Below are positions 1 to 46,210 of a DNA stretch of 64,000 nucleotides, piece by piece (the stretch's first letter is position 1; the number at the start of each line of letters is the position of its first letter). The stretch is taken from contig JAVTVJ010011652.1 in the NCBI GenBank assembly GCA_034509425.1, positions 6,315,501 to 6,379,500 of the forward strand. Reading direction: 5' to 3'. Position numbers and translations under genes: made by a program. The notes under the pieces were generated by a model, which was given only the letters and a program-made list of their open reading frames with translations, was not told where the DNA came from and did not search any database. This stretch comes from Eopsaltria australis (lineage: Eukaryota; Chordata; Aves; Passeriformes; Petroicidae).

Positions 1-1982
1 CATAAAACCTACAGTATATATAAGCATGCAGAAGGTGGCAAAAAGAACACTTTGTCTTCACAGCAAGCATTACTGTGAACATAGGGACATGCAGGTCAAG
101 CACTAGAGGTAGTGGGAAGCATGCATTATTTCAGTGGCAGGGATGTTAGTTTAGTGAAAAGAACTTAATGAAAAGAGAAGGAACAATAGGTGCTTTATGC
201 ATGCCAGCAGTGCAGAGAGGAGGGATGTGCCAGCGCTTTTTGCATGCAAATGCTGCCCAGTGCTCTCAGAAATGGCAGTGCCTTGCTTGTGCTTCCATGC
301 AGCCGCCAGGAGAGTCAACAGTTAAGAAAACCACCACCTGCAAAAGTGGTATTTTCTTGAATCACAATGGCAAAGGGACTACAGAGTATGTTACCTCACA
401 TAAAGCTGTGAAAAATGATTGGAAGCTTGAAATAACTTCCATTGAAAACCAGCTATTTCTAACCTGAATTTACAAGATGCCATTATTAGTGTCTCCAACT
501 ATAAATGACATCTACACAGCTTATGTCTTCAAAATAATCATACAAGCAAACAGAACATTATTTGGTTGTAAGTGTTTGGTTCTGAAGAATTAAAAGCAAA
601 ACCCACAAATAAATAAAAATGTTTTCAAGAAACTTTGCATGGCACGTATGCTGGGATGGAACGTGTTTCAGTACACGGTGAATTAGACTAGATTAGCAGA
701 AAGATTCTAAATATAACCTGGCTAAATCAACTGACTATTAACCTGTTAATTTGCTGATGAGTTTTGTTTTTCAGAACTACAAAAATGTAGCACTGTACAC
801 TCCAATATAACACAGACAGTTTGAGAGCAGCAGCTGCATTTTCCTTCAAACTGTACATCGCCTTTTTAAGCTTTAAACACAAAACTATGCACCCAGAGAC
901 AAACGCCTGTTTGTTTAATAGTGGAAGCATCATTAGAAAACAGAATCCAAGTCACCACATGCTATTCCTATGTCCATGAAAGAACTGGTTTTAGCTCAGA
1001 GCAATACGTAAAATTCTCCCCATTTCCCACGTAGGACCCAATCACCAGTGAACAGAGTGAGACTCAAAATGCAAGAGGTACCGCAAAAGAAGAAAAATTG
1101 TTATTTACATTTGAGCATATGGTTCAAACTGAATACAACTTATTTTTTAATGCACTTTCGTGCTACAGGATCATTCTATGCAAAAGCACACAGTTCAGCT
1201 TTCTAAAGAACTCTCTGAGTCTAGTAACTATTAGAGCAAACACTAGAGCCATTTATAGATAAATGGGTGCTACACAATTGAAGCAAAAATGAAATAAAAC
1301 AGCTTTTAAGATGCAAAATCTATATGGAAACATATCAGCTTTTCTTAATCCAGTGCAAGTAAATTAATTGCACAAGTTGTCAGTGTCATTCTTTTTGCCT
1401 TGACTGTATGACAGTTATGAAATTAACTGTAAAAGATTTTAGGTCGTACAGACTTTTCTCTCCTGGCTTTCCTCTTTAACCTAACAAACCATATCTATAT
1501 TACTGCTGTCACTTCACATAAAGAAATCTAAACAATTATATCACACATTCAATAAAAAAACTAACGAATTAACAAAACCGTCACATATCTGAAATTATTG
1601 TATTCAAAATTCTAATTTGATAAGTATTTATTTAATAACTACAGCTGTGTTTGTTTAAAGTAGAAATCTTAAGTATTTTTCATAATCTTTATAAAAATAC
1701 TTTTTCTTGATTTAGTATTTGAGAGAAAATATTTTATTAAATATTCTGTGAAAAATACAATCTTCTAACTTGGTGGTGTTTTCTAGATTAAGCCAATACC
1801 TCAAGCTTCCTGTCAGCTGTTTGTATTTCACTTTAGGCAGTAAACAACAGAAACAATTCTGACTGGTAGTGACACTTCCAAACCTCAGCACAGCATGGGC
1901 GTGACAAGGCTTCTGAGAGACCTAATCTCAACTGTTTGCTATGCCCATACTCCTTATTTTCCGTATTATCAACATCTCTTAC
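1..1982 (-). other. SLK: SLK intron 12 (partial) at left window edge
   Basis: This stretch is AT-rich, with no exon-like sequence on the minus strand matching the next part of the SLK coiled coil (a Gln/Glu-rich exon would appear here as a CTG/CTC-rich run). Short open frames are unsupported. I see no clear repeat family. The intron is therefore at least 1.98 kb. Confidence 0.75.
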
Positions 1983-36117
<34,135 letters not shown>

Positions 36118-36669
36118 TCACCGCCGGGCGCTGCGGGGAGACGACAGCCCGCGATGCCCCGTGCGGGGCCGGGCTCGGCGCTGCTCTCCCCGACAGGCTC
36201 GGCGGTCCCTACTCGGCCGGGCCGGTCACCATCGCAGCAGCAACAAGTGCCGGGCTCCCGCCTCGGGACGGGGAGCCGGAGGAGGGGTCACGGCTCCGCT
36301 GGGAGGGGGCAGCTGCTGCGCGCCGGGCAGCGGGGAGCGGTCACGTCCCGCCTCGCAGGGAGGGGCGGAGGCTGCCCCGCTCCAGGCTCCCGGCCGGTAT
36401 CCTCGCGGAGCGGCGTCCCGGGGTGGCACAGCGGCGGAAAACGACGCTTGGCTGCCGGCCTGTCTATTCCCCCTCGTTCGCTCCCTCGCCCTGTCGCGGA
36501 GCGGGGCCCGGGCGGCTCCGCTTCCTGCGGGGCGGCACCGGCGGCACCTCCGCCCCCTCCGCCCTCGCTCCCGCCCGCCGCCGGCGCGTGCGCCCCGCGC
36601 TCCCGCCCCTCTTCCCGCGCTCCCGGAACCGCCTCGCGCTCCTCGCGCCCCTCCCGCCGCTCCGCCGTA

Positions 36670-36681
36670 CGCGCACGCGCA
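36670..36681. promoter_or_regulatory. NRF1-type site in the CpG island
   Basis: CGCGCACGCGCA fits the NRF1 consensus YGCGCAYGCGCR at every position. NRF1 is a common activator of housekeeping and divergent CpG promoters. Occupancy is inferred, not shown. Confidence 0.6.
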
Positions 36682-36714
36682 GCAGCGCGCGCCCCCGCCG
36701 CTCCCCCTGGCCCC

Positions 36715-36734
36715 CGGCGCGTGCGCACGCGCCG
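36715..36734. promoter_or_regulatory. Perfect 20-bp GC palindrome with embedded NRF1-like site
   Basis: Positions 36715-36734 equal their own reverse complement (core GCGTGCGCACGC). The 12 bases at 36722-36733 match the NRF1 consensus except for the last base. It lies 41 bp downstream of the perfect NRF1-type site at 36670. The alternating purine-pyrimidine core could also adopt Z-DNA. Being symmetric, it could serve both directions of the promoter. Confidence 0.7.
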
Positions 36735-36785
36735 CACCGGCAGCACGCGCGCGGCCCTGCCCCGCCAACGGCCCGGGCCCGGCAC

Positions 36786-36807
36786 GGGCGGGGGAAGAGG
36801 CGGGGCT
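36786..36807 (+). promoter_or_regulatory. Paired GC boxes (Sp1-type)
   Basis: GGGCGGGGG at 36786-36794 and GGCGGGGCT a few bases further on fit Sp1/KLF boxes. They lie about 70-85 bases before the putative STN1 first-exon donor. Confidence 0.6.
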
Positions 36808-36815
36808 TGGCTGCC

Positions 36816-36847
36816 CACGTGACGCGGCGGCGGCCGCCCCAGCCAAT
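36816..36847 (+). promoter_or_regulatory. CACGTG E-box and CCAAT box
   Basis: CACGTGACG begins at 36816 (USF/MITF/TFEB-class E-box overlapping a CRE-like GTGACG), and CCAAT lies at 36843-36847 in the plus orientation (NF-Y type). The two motifs are 21 bases apart. This combination is frequent in divergent CpG promoters. The CCAAT box is only about 25 bases from the putative STN1 first-exon donor, so the STN1 start would have to be very close, or this box may mainly serve SLK. Confidence 0.55.
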
Positions 36848-36872
36848 AGGAGCGCGCGGAGGCTCCGGGCGG
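36848..36872 (+). other. STN1: Putative end of the non-coding STN1 first exon (splice donor at 36,872/36,873)
   Basis: GGGCG|GGTAAGT-type sequence; the GT at 36873-36874 is followed by AAGT, giving the near-ideal donor CGG|GTAAGT. It is the best plus-strand donor I see in the CpG island on the STN1 side. The first STN1 coding exon begins with an acceptor only 7 nt before the ATG, so an upstream non-coding exon is required. The start of this exon is unknown; the interval given is only its end. Confidence 0.5.
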
Positions 36873-36890
36873 GTAAGTCGGTGTGGGCTC

Positions 36891-36900
36891 AAGATGGAGG
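36891..36900 (+). promoter_or_regulatory. YY1-like AAGATGG element
   Basis: AAGATGGAGG resembles the YY1 motif AAGATGGCGG that is often found just downstream of transcription starts in CpG promoters. It also looks like a start codon in a strong context, but it lies after the putative donor and its frame encodes nothing recognisable. Confidence 0.4.
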
Positions 36901-39900
36901 GGATCCCTCGCCCACCCCCCCGTGCCTCAGAGCGGGGTGTGGGGACCGGGTGCTCGTCCCTCCGCCTGCCCTGCTTGTCTTTAGTCCGCTCTGCGCTGTT
37001 ACGGGAGGGGCGTGTGGCAGAGGGGCCCTTTATCTTCTGGTTCCGGAGGACACCCCGCGCCTCTCTCCGTGCCGCTCCGCTCTCCCGTGCAGGGAGCGTG
37101 TCCCCAGCCCTGAGGCGTGGATGATGTTCCTCAGGCAGGGACGGCTTCCCCTCAGTGCCGGCTGCGTGCCCTGAGTCCCCGGTCCCACCGCGGGAGCCGG
37201 AGGGCCGTGAGGGGCTCCCTGTGTGTGTCAGGAGCGCTGTGTGGGCCGGTGGTGCCTCCTGGGGGGCTTGGGCTCGGACGTGGCGCTCTCAGGAAAGTGT
37301 TGACAGCAAAAGACGACGTTGGAAGATTTTTCCTTTTGTTTGCGGTCCCGTGCTGTCCCTCGACTTGCTACTGGTTTATCTTCTGTCATAGCAGGGTGTG
37401 ATATTCTTGTGCTGCCCGTTTGGTATCTTCGGTATCTTATTTAATCACTGGGACAGGCTTGAATTTCATTATCTCACAACCTTCTCTTCCCACAAGTGAT
37501 TCCTTCCTCACCCTGAAGTATAATTGCATTTTAATAGTTGTGTTGTGTACCTGCCACCAAGTGCGAGGTGTTTCCTCACTTGAAAGCAAGAGGCGTTCCC
37601 GTAGCCTGGATTAGGGGCAATTAGCAGACGTGGGGACAGAGTTTGGGCTGTGCCAGGCTGGAAGCCCATCCAGCAGCAGCAGAGACATCCGACAGTGAGA
37701 CAAACACCCAGGGAGAATCGTGTAATGCCGTATCCTCGTGTGAACCTGAGTGCCTGCAATTGCCATTACCTTAAGCTGCGTGATGAGCTTCTAAAGATCA
37801 AGCCTCTGGTGTGCATCACTGCTCAGATCATTTTATTAGCGTGACAATAGTTTGCTATATAAGGAGGGTACTCTGTGTGTAAATTCAGTAATAATGAGGC
37901 ATTGAGATGGCCCTGACACAAAGCGTTTATGAATCGAACAACAGTGTTCTGTCATGAGTCAATTTCTTTAAACTTTATAAAATCAGCTTCACGGGTAGTC
38001 CCACCCTGTGAACAGAGGGCCTTTCAAGTACTCTTGCTAAACTGATTTGTTGTAATAATCAGCGTTTGTTTTTCAAAAATTATATTGGGCTTTGTGAGTT
38101 CCTTGTACTGACAGCTTGGCCACGAAAGGTAAAACTTTAGGAGGGTGTTAAAACAAAGACTGTTGATGTGTGTGAGGGCAAAACCAAGAAACAACTGCAA
38201 TCCAAAGGAGCTGTTTCCTCTTCTGTGATCTGGCTGGCTGGCTCCACCTATTAAGTTCATATTCATAAGTTTCATTCAGGCAGTTTGAATTGAATACAAT
38301 GGTAGAGTGTTACCAGCAGCAATTTAGCTTCTCATGTCTTAATTTTTAAACTTCAGTTTCTTTTTCTTCTCTATAATTTTTCGTTTGCCCCTTCAGGTGG
38401 AATGATAGCTTTGATTTGGATGTTAAAATACAATGGTGGCTTAAATAATAATTTTTGTTAATATTTTTAATTTAATATTTTCATTTTAACTTGCTTTATC
38501 TTGGATAAGAAGTGCTTTGGGACTAAATTCTGTAGGTTTATTTAAACTGAGTGATTGGTAAAGGATGTGGGGGGGAAAGGAAACCAAAGCCATAGCATGA
38601 ATTCCTTGTATTTAGGTGGGATTATCTTTTCTTTAGCCTCAGGGTTAATGGCAATGGTGTGAGGGCTGGAGGCAGGGGGGTGTTTATGTGTGAATGTTAG
38701 AGTTTGTGATAACTGGAAAGAAATGCAAAACTAAAAGAAAATTTCATAAGTTATATGTGAACAGGTGTAGACAGTTCTGGGCTGGGATAGCAGGGCCTGG
38801 TTCTGCCTCTCAGCTCTAGTGATGAACATGGGACTGTGCACAGTTGACAGCATCTCTCTCGTGGGTCACTTTGCTGTCAGTGTGTGTGAGACAGAAGAGG
38901 CTCACTCAGAGCAGGACGTTCATGCCATCCCACCAATGGCTGCATGTCAGCAGGTACTGCCTGTGTGTTGCTTTAGGCTTGTATAAAGAGAGTCTTCCTG
39001 GTCCAGGGAGCTTTTAATTCATATAATATTGAAAATATAAGATGAAAGTCTGGCACAAGAAAGGAGCAGTTAATCTAGTGATAAGGTTTTGCTTTTAACT
39101 TTTTCTTTCTTACTCTTGAACAAGTGATTCAAGATAAAACCAGGATATATGAAAAGGACAACTGTGACTCCGTCTCATTTTTTCCCTTATTCTTTCACTC
39201 TGGAGTTACAGCTTGCCACTCAATCCTAAAAATAAACTCTGTAAGGTGAAGGTTAAGTGCTAATAACAAATCCTTCCCAATTTGCTGTGACTTCCTGGTT
39301 TGGAGGAGGCTGTATGAAGCCTGAAGTTGGTGTGTGTGGTTTTTTTGTTCCTGATAGCAGGAGTTTTTAGCAACTGTAAATGTTTCCAGATGGTAAGGAT
39401 AAAAAGGTAAAAGTGAATTATATTAAAATTTCTCCTTTAGGAATTTAAAGCAATGCTTTTTGAAAATTCATTGCTTCCTTTAAATGCCAGAGGAAGATGT
39501 TAAAGAACTATCTTGATTGTGCATCAAATATACTGGCTTAAAATAGCTGTAAACTCTTTATGACAATCTTCTTTGTCTCTTTGTGAATTAGAAGTCTCCT
39601 TTATACTTTCTGCTGCTTTATATCACCATCCTTTCTCATTGACTCAAACACACTTGCCACTGTTCTTAACACCCTCTTTAAGTTCTGTTTCTTTTAAACT
39701 GCTCCAATTTCTCTTAATTGAAAGTAAACATTTCAGGAATTTAATTTGAAATGTGTTCTTCACAGCATATATTGCCCTTTCACTGCAGTCCTACACTCTT
39801 CAGTTCTTTCAAAATATTTAATGGTATATTTTTATATTGTCTTGACTTTCGGTCCACCCACGCTTTCACTGATCTCCAAAATTCTTTCTGGTGATTGAGC

Positions 39901-40194
39901 TTATTGAACTGCTGTAAGGTCACAAGTGGCTTGTTCGTGGTTAAATCTGAAGCGTAATTCTTGTTTCATCCGTCTTAATCTGTCTGTCACCTTTGGCACT
40001 CTGCACTGTCCTTTCTGTTTCTTTTAATCTAAGTACCCCATGTTTTTATTGATATCTTCCAGTTATATGGTGGCATTTTTCCACAGGCTCTGCCATTTCT
40101 CCTCTGATCTGTTCCCAAAGTTAATGTTTTGTGCTGTATTGGACTAATTTCAGTTCTAAGCACCAATGTAGCTTCTAGACCACTCTGGTTAACC

Positions 40195-40960
40195 CAGTGC
40201 AGGGGGATGATCGCTCTCTTGGTCCTGCTGGCCACAGTGTTTCTGATAAAGGTCAGGATGACACTGCCCTTCTTGGCCACCTGGGCAACTCCTGGCTCAT
40301 GATCAGCTGCTGTTGACCAGTACCCTGGATTCTTTTTCTCTGGGCCACTTTCCAGCCACTCTGTCCTGGCTTGTAGCCCTGCATGGGGCTGTTGAGACCG
40401 AAGCGCAGGACCTGGCACTTCCCCTCATCAAGCCTCACACTACTGGCCTCAGCTCATTGACCCAATCTGCCCAGATCCCTCTTCAGGGCCTCCCTAGCCT
40501 TCAGCAGATCAACACTCCTGCCCGGCTTAGTGTTGGTTGTGAACGTCCTCTTGAGGATGCACTCGATCCCCAATCCAGATCATTGATAAAGATATTAACC
40601 AGGACTGGGACAGCCCCTGTGACCATGTGACAGCTGTGTGTGGCACCATTCACCCCCACACTCGGGGCCCAGCCATCCAGGCAGTTCTGTAGCCAGCAAA
40701 GAGAGCCCCTGTCCAGGCCATGCTTTCCAGGAGAATGCTGGGGGAGACTGTAGCAAAGACTTCTCTGAGGTCCAGGTGGACAACATCCACAGCTTTTCCC
40801 TCATTTATTACATGGATCATCTGGTCATAAAAGGAGATCAGGTTGGTCAAGCAGGACCTGCCTTCCCCAAAGACATGTTGGCTGGGCCTGATGCCTTGGT
40901 TGTCCTGTGTGTGCTACATACACAGCACTCCTAAAGCCTTTCTCATAAATATACCTTTGA
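40195..40960 (-). mobile_element. CR1 LINE fragment, decayed reverse-transcriptase (ORF2) part
   Basis: Read on the minus strand, the block gives, over several broken frames, the order of a CR1 ORF2 C-terminal region. TNLISFYDQM with NEGKAVDVVHLDL comes first (about 40,850-40,750), then a NIFINDLD-like stretch, then a KCQVLRFGLNSPMQ-like segment (about 40,420), then QVAKKGSVILTFIRNTVASR at about 40,200-40,280. Frame changes and stops show that it is inactive. It is 5' truncated and its 3' UTR is not evident. It lies antisense within the STN1 5' intron. The name rests on recognised CR1 protein motifs, not on a database match. Confidence 0.85.
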
Positions 40961-43900
40961 TACAGCTGTGTCTTAGGGACTTCTCTTTCTGTTATGCAGG
41001 ACAAAAAAGAGACTTAGTTTTGTACTCATTATTTTATGAGCCTTTACGATATGAGTAACAAGAATAGTTCAGTCATATAAACAAGAAAAAATTATAATAC
41101 CAGAGGTTGGACACTTGAGAGCTTGCCCATATCTCATTAGTCAGAACCAATGCTCAGGCTCTTATCAATAACCTGGATATACTACTATTCATTACATGGT
41201 TTGGGTTTTTTTAATGCCTTACTGCAAGACCAGTTAATCTAAGAATTGCCACAGAAACATGTGGCATTTGGAAACTTCAACATATAAGGGCATTACTTGA
41301 TGTTTGTAGTAAAAAAAAAAACATTGAATGTTAAAATATTTAGGAATAGGATTGATCTAACTTTGGCTTCAGAAAAGTCTGTGTGTTTAATCTAAATTTG
41401 CCAAATTTTTTCAGCAGACAGTGGGGAAATGTATCTTTACTGGGCAATTCATCTTCCCCATTTTAGATACTTCTCTTTATCACAATATTTAACTGTGTGA
41501 GGTGAGTTTTCCTGGTAACATATGATGGGAGTTCTTCCTACCTGTGGAGACACCACTGCCAGCAGAACTCTTGAAGTGCATTTCTCCTGATGTCAGCAAC
41601 ACTTCTGGGATTGATGACAGAGCAAATATAAAAATTGCCAAACTACCTGAATGTTTCCAAGTAAACCTGTGATGTTTTATTGAATAGGCTTTGTCTGAAA
41701 TTAAATGGCAGAAGAAAAGCAATAATATAAATATTGACATTTGAATAAGATTCAGATATTTCAACAAAAAGTACAAGAATATTTCTTGGAAAAATGGCAC
41801 GTGAAAAGCATTCAAGTTTTAACTTGTTGACTTTCTTGAAGCTATAGCAAAAAAGAAATGGTTTTTCTTATTGTTTCCAGTTGATCTGTAAGAAAACCCC
41901 CTCCAAGGCTGATATTCAGAAAAAGTCATATATCTTTGTAGGAGAGTGAGAAGCAAACCTCAGATTTAATGAAAAGTATCAACAAATTGAAACTTATGTA
42001 GCTGATTCTCTTTGATTAACTGACTAATGCAATTAAGAACTTCAGATCCTCATGATAAAGTTTTCAAGAAGGCTGCACACCTTTTGGCTTGTATTTAACT
42101 GAAAAAGCTCCTTTTGTAGGAATTTTCAGTTAATATTAAAATACTGAGCTGCACTGGTGGCTGGTTGCTTTTTTTAAATACAGTAATTTGTCCAATAAAA
42201 GTTCTCTCCATATTATGATGACTGTAACAATCTTTCGCTGAACCATGCAGGAATAAGTCCATCTAGAACACTTTTTAAAAATAATAATATCCTTTAAATA
42301 CTACTACTACTCCTCTTAGCTATGCTGCTGTATTCCTTTTAACCATTTTAATAATTTGAGGTTATATTTCATTTGAAACAAGACTTATTTGATCAAAACT
42401 GTACATGAACACAAAGCAAATGATTTAAAACTTGTGGAGCCCCCTCCATCTGATGGATATTAGAAGCATTAGTAAAGTCACATGAAAGCATGTCTTGCAA
42501 ATGCTGCACCATGTTTGCCCTTCCTCCAGATGGTAATTAGACCTTTTCCTCTTGCGTAGCAGTCACGAGCTGATTTGCTCTTTTTGTTTGTGGCTTTCAA
42601 ATTTGCATTAGTTCACATAGTAGCTAGGATTAGAAATTTATTAAGGGATAAAGATAGCTTTGCATCTCAGTATTGCTCTCAGTCAATACTGGCATAAAAA
42701 ATGTCTGAACAAAAGCCCCACATGTATTGCTGCTTTTCTTTCTGTAAATCCTGATTTTCTTTCACTGTTTCCCAGGAACCTTTTTTTTTCCCAGAATGGA
42801 CTTTGTGTTCTCTTGTGATCCTGATCAGCTCTGGAATCTTGGGACCAAGTAACTTGTTCCGTAATATGAAAATGAATAATTTTTTAATCTGTTTTCTCTT
42901 ATGGCTGGCTGGCCAGCCATCAGACCCAGTCCTGGTTATGTGGTAAGCATAACCAGGAAGTTTATTATGCCTTCTGAAATTGTTATTAAAAATATACCAT
43001 TCTGAAAAGTAGGGAACATTTCCTACACACATAATAAAAGAAAATCTGACAAAAAGATAACACTAAAGACTATGAAATTTCTAGTAATACCCCAGAAAGA
43101 GACATTGCAGTGGGATAATACTGGAGATATGTCTACTAGCAAAAAGGGGGCATAACATATAGAATGTGAGATATCAACTTTTTATTAATGTAAAGCTCGA
43201 CTTTAAAATACTAAATTATTTTACTGAAAAAGACAGCAAAGTTTTTCATTGCATAATGTTATTTTTGTAATTTCTGTAATTTCTGTGTGTCTGATGTTCT
43301 TCTCTTTTTACCTAGAAAATGAGGCAAGAAATAGTTGACTGTGTTGTAAAGTAGAATTTGGTTTTCTGTAGGATCTCATCTTGGTACAGCAGCAATGAGT
43401 GGAGCTGCAATAATATGTCAATTGTTAAGGCAAACAGCAGCTATTGTGTGTCGAACAATAGTCTGTGCAAACTTTGGGCACTAGCACTTGCTTATGACAA
43501 AACAGAGTATTGTGATGTGATGCACTTTTTGTCTCAAGTGCCCTGAAATGTTTATTTTTTTTACAGAAGGGATCTTTAATAGCTAATCCACAAATTATGT
43601 TTTATAGTACACCAAGCACTATTTATGGATTAAGCCAAAAAAGCCCATTACATTACATGGACTGAATTGTAGCAGAAAATAAAATTACCTATATGAAAAA
43701 TAATTCCTGTGGCTTCTGACTGGGCACTAATGTATCTTGCTGGATAGACTATACAGGAATGACTTCTTTTCAGAACATGAGTTAGGAAATGCCATTTATT
43801 CAAATTCAAATGCAATTAAGGAGACACTTAAATTAGTTTATAAAAGGCTGTTGGTTTCTTTACATACCAAGAAGTCGGAAATAGTAATGACTTTATCATG

Positions 43901-45731
43901 TTAGTTATGACAGTGATTCATGGAAGAAGTTACAGCCACAGTCATCAGGAAGGTATTTTCTTTCAAGAATCTAAATAATGTTCTGTCCATCTAGTGCCTT
44001 TCAGTTGGATTTGGAAAAAGTTTGTAAAGATGGGCAAAAATCATTACTAACAAACAAGCCTAGCTGCCTTTTCTCCACAGGGAGGGGAGTTACTGAAGAT
44101 GCTTGTGTTGCAGGACAGGTATTCCTGATCAGTTTGGGGTTGTTCTGTATCAGGCCTGTGTCAGCTCTCAGTGACGAGGTTTGGACAGACCTCAGATGGA
44201 GCATCAGTAAATTATTCGTTATGTCAGAACACCCTCAGAGAATTACAAAAATTGCTTAACCAAAGGTTAATAAAGGACAATCTCTGGATTTTTAGCAGGT
44301 TCTAATAGTTTAGCAGCTGACGATAAATGATTATGAGCCAGCTTTCCTTAGCTGAGAAGAAATTACTCTTCAGATTATTCACAGAATACCGTGTAAAGGA
44401 CTGTGCATTACAGTTTGTCTTAAGGAACTGAGAAATATCTGTACACCTTTGGTATTTCTAAAACTTTTCTGTTTAAAGCCCAGTTCAGAGCAACCTGGGT
44501 ATGACTAAGAAATCCTGTGCTTGATTTCAGGTATAAAAGTCCTGGTTCTCAGAAAGAAGGCCCAGTTGCAAAAGAAATACAGAGAGTAGCAGGCTGGGAA
44601 TTGTACCATTTTTGATACAAAACACCCACCCTTTTGATACTTGTCCTAGATGATGGCTCAGAGGACCTGTGTGAGGAGCATTAGAAAAGCATAACAAAAG
44701 CTTTGTTCTTACGTTCAAAATTCTGACTTTGTTCTTCAAACTTCTCCCAGTACAACAGATAATGCTGTAGTAATACATAGGCTCAATGCTTCCCTCCAAC
44801 AAACCTTACATTTTGCACAGATTTGACTTTTGGGATGTTTAAACATTTCTCTACAAGAAGGGCCTTCAGACAGGAAGTGCTATGAGTCTTTATTTGAAGG
44901 TGAAAAAAAACCTATCTGGAATAACATAAAAAAACAAACAACAAATGTAGCTGGATTAGAATCAAAGATCAGTGCCAAGCTAACTTTATTAATCTTTCAA
45001 AGAAGAGTAACAATTAGGTCTCGATCTTCTAAAAGCACTCCAAATGAGAAATCTCAGCCTTTAGTTATTCTCACAAAGTTTATGATGGTCCTAGATGGAT
45101 CTGAGATTTCAAACTTACTCTAATTTGAGTTACTTTGTATGTATCAACAACAGGGCTATTTGACACCATGTTTCAAGCAGTCTCTCTGTGTTCTCATGTA
45201 GTTAAAAGGTTCACTTCCCCAGCAAAATAAAATGCAAATTGATTTCAGAACACTAACGGGTCTGTCATAATCTAGAGCTTTGGTATGTGCCAGGAATATT
45301 TTTAAAACTTCAAATTACAACTGTGTGCCTAGGCAAAATCATAGGTTAATTATTTTGAAGTCTCAGGTTGTAATGGAGTGCTCTGTGGTGCTATGAATGT
45401 TCATATAAATTCTAACTTATTCCAGAGGCTGTTCTAATTTAGACCAGATGCATAAACCAGTTTAAAGAGGAGGGAGGGAAATGGGCAGGAATAATTGCCT
45501 CTAGAAATTGAATCAAACTTGTGGAGTTCACAGGCACAGTAGCCTCAGAAAGCTATAAACCAATGCTTGTCACTTCTATGTAAATTTCTGAAATTTGAAA
45601 ATGTTCATTCCAGAATTACTGTTACACTGCTAAAACAGAGTAAGAAAGCTAACTGTGTTGCCTTAAGCCAGGGTAAATTAGGTTTTATTCTCTTCTCTGT
45701 TAGTTAATTCCTTTGTGTTGTATCAGTAAAT

Positions 45732-46210
45732 CACAGAATCACAGAATGGATAAGGTTGGAAGGGTCCAAGCTGCTGCTGAAGCAGGACCCCCTAGATCAC
45801 ATTACTGAGGATTCTGTCCAGATGGTTCTTGGACATCTCCAGTGAGGGAGGGAGATTCCACAGCCTCTCTGGGCAATCTGTTCCAGTGCATGTTCACCCA
45901 TATAGCACAGAAGTTCTTCCTCATGTTCAGGTGGAACTTTCTGCGCATCAATTTCTGTCCATGGCCTCTGTCCTATTGCCCAACAGCATGGAAAAGAGCT
46001 TGGTCTATCCCTTTATGTGTCTCTTCTTCAGGCTGACCAGTCCCAGCTCTCTCAGCCCTTGCTCATATGAGAGATGCTCCAGTCCCTTAACGATCTGCTG
46101 GACCCACTCCAGGAGATCTGTGTCTCTCTTGTATTGAGCAACCCAGAACTGGACACAGCATTCCAGATGTGGCCTCACCAGGCTGAGCAGAGAGGCAGCA
46201 TCACCTCCCG
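45732..46210 (-). mobile_element. CR1 LINE 3' end (reverse orientation)
   Basis: It starts with tandem TCACAGAATCACAGAATGG, the reverse complement of the CR1 3' terminal octamer repeat. It continues with GGTTGGAAGGGTCC, then a stretch matching the CR1 3' UTR and ORF2 end (the CCTCTCTGGGCAATCTGTTC block, and GAACTGGACACAGCATTCCA near 46,150). The element is truncated at its 5' end near 46,210. This form is the standard avian CR1 tail and is the best taxonomic marker in the window. Confidence 0.92.

Noticed and set aside
36892..37124. AAGATGGAGG as a start codon for STN1 or another protein
   Set aside because: It lies after the strong donor at 36,873, the frame encodes nothing recognisable, and the true STN1 N-terminus is at 52,385. 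A YY1-type element is the more likely reading.
40313..40934. Plus-strand open frames at 40.3-40.9 kb as a nested gene
   Set aside because: They are the antisense of a decayed CR1 reverse-transcriptase region.
42904..42917. 14-bp palindrome (TGGCTGG/CCAGCCA) in the STN1 5' intron
   Set aside because: Short palindromes of this size occur by chance in a 64-kb window, and nothing around it suggests function.
45829..46137. Plus-strand frames of 64-102 codons at 45.8-46.1 kb
   Set aside because: They lie entirely within the reverse-oriented CR1 3' end.
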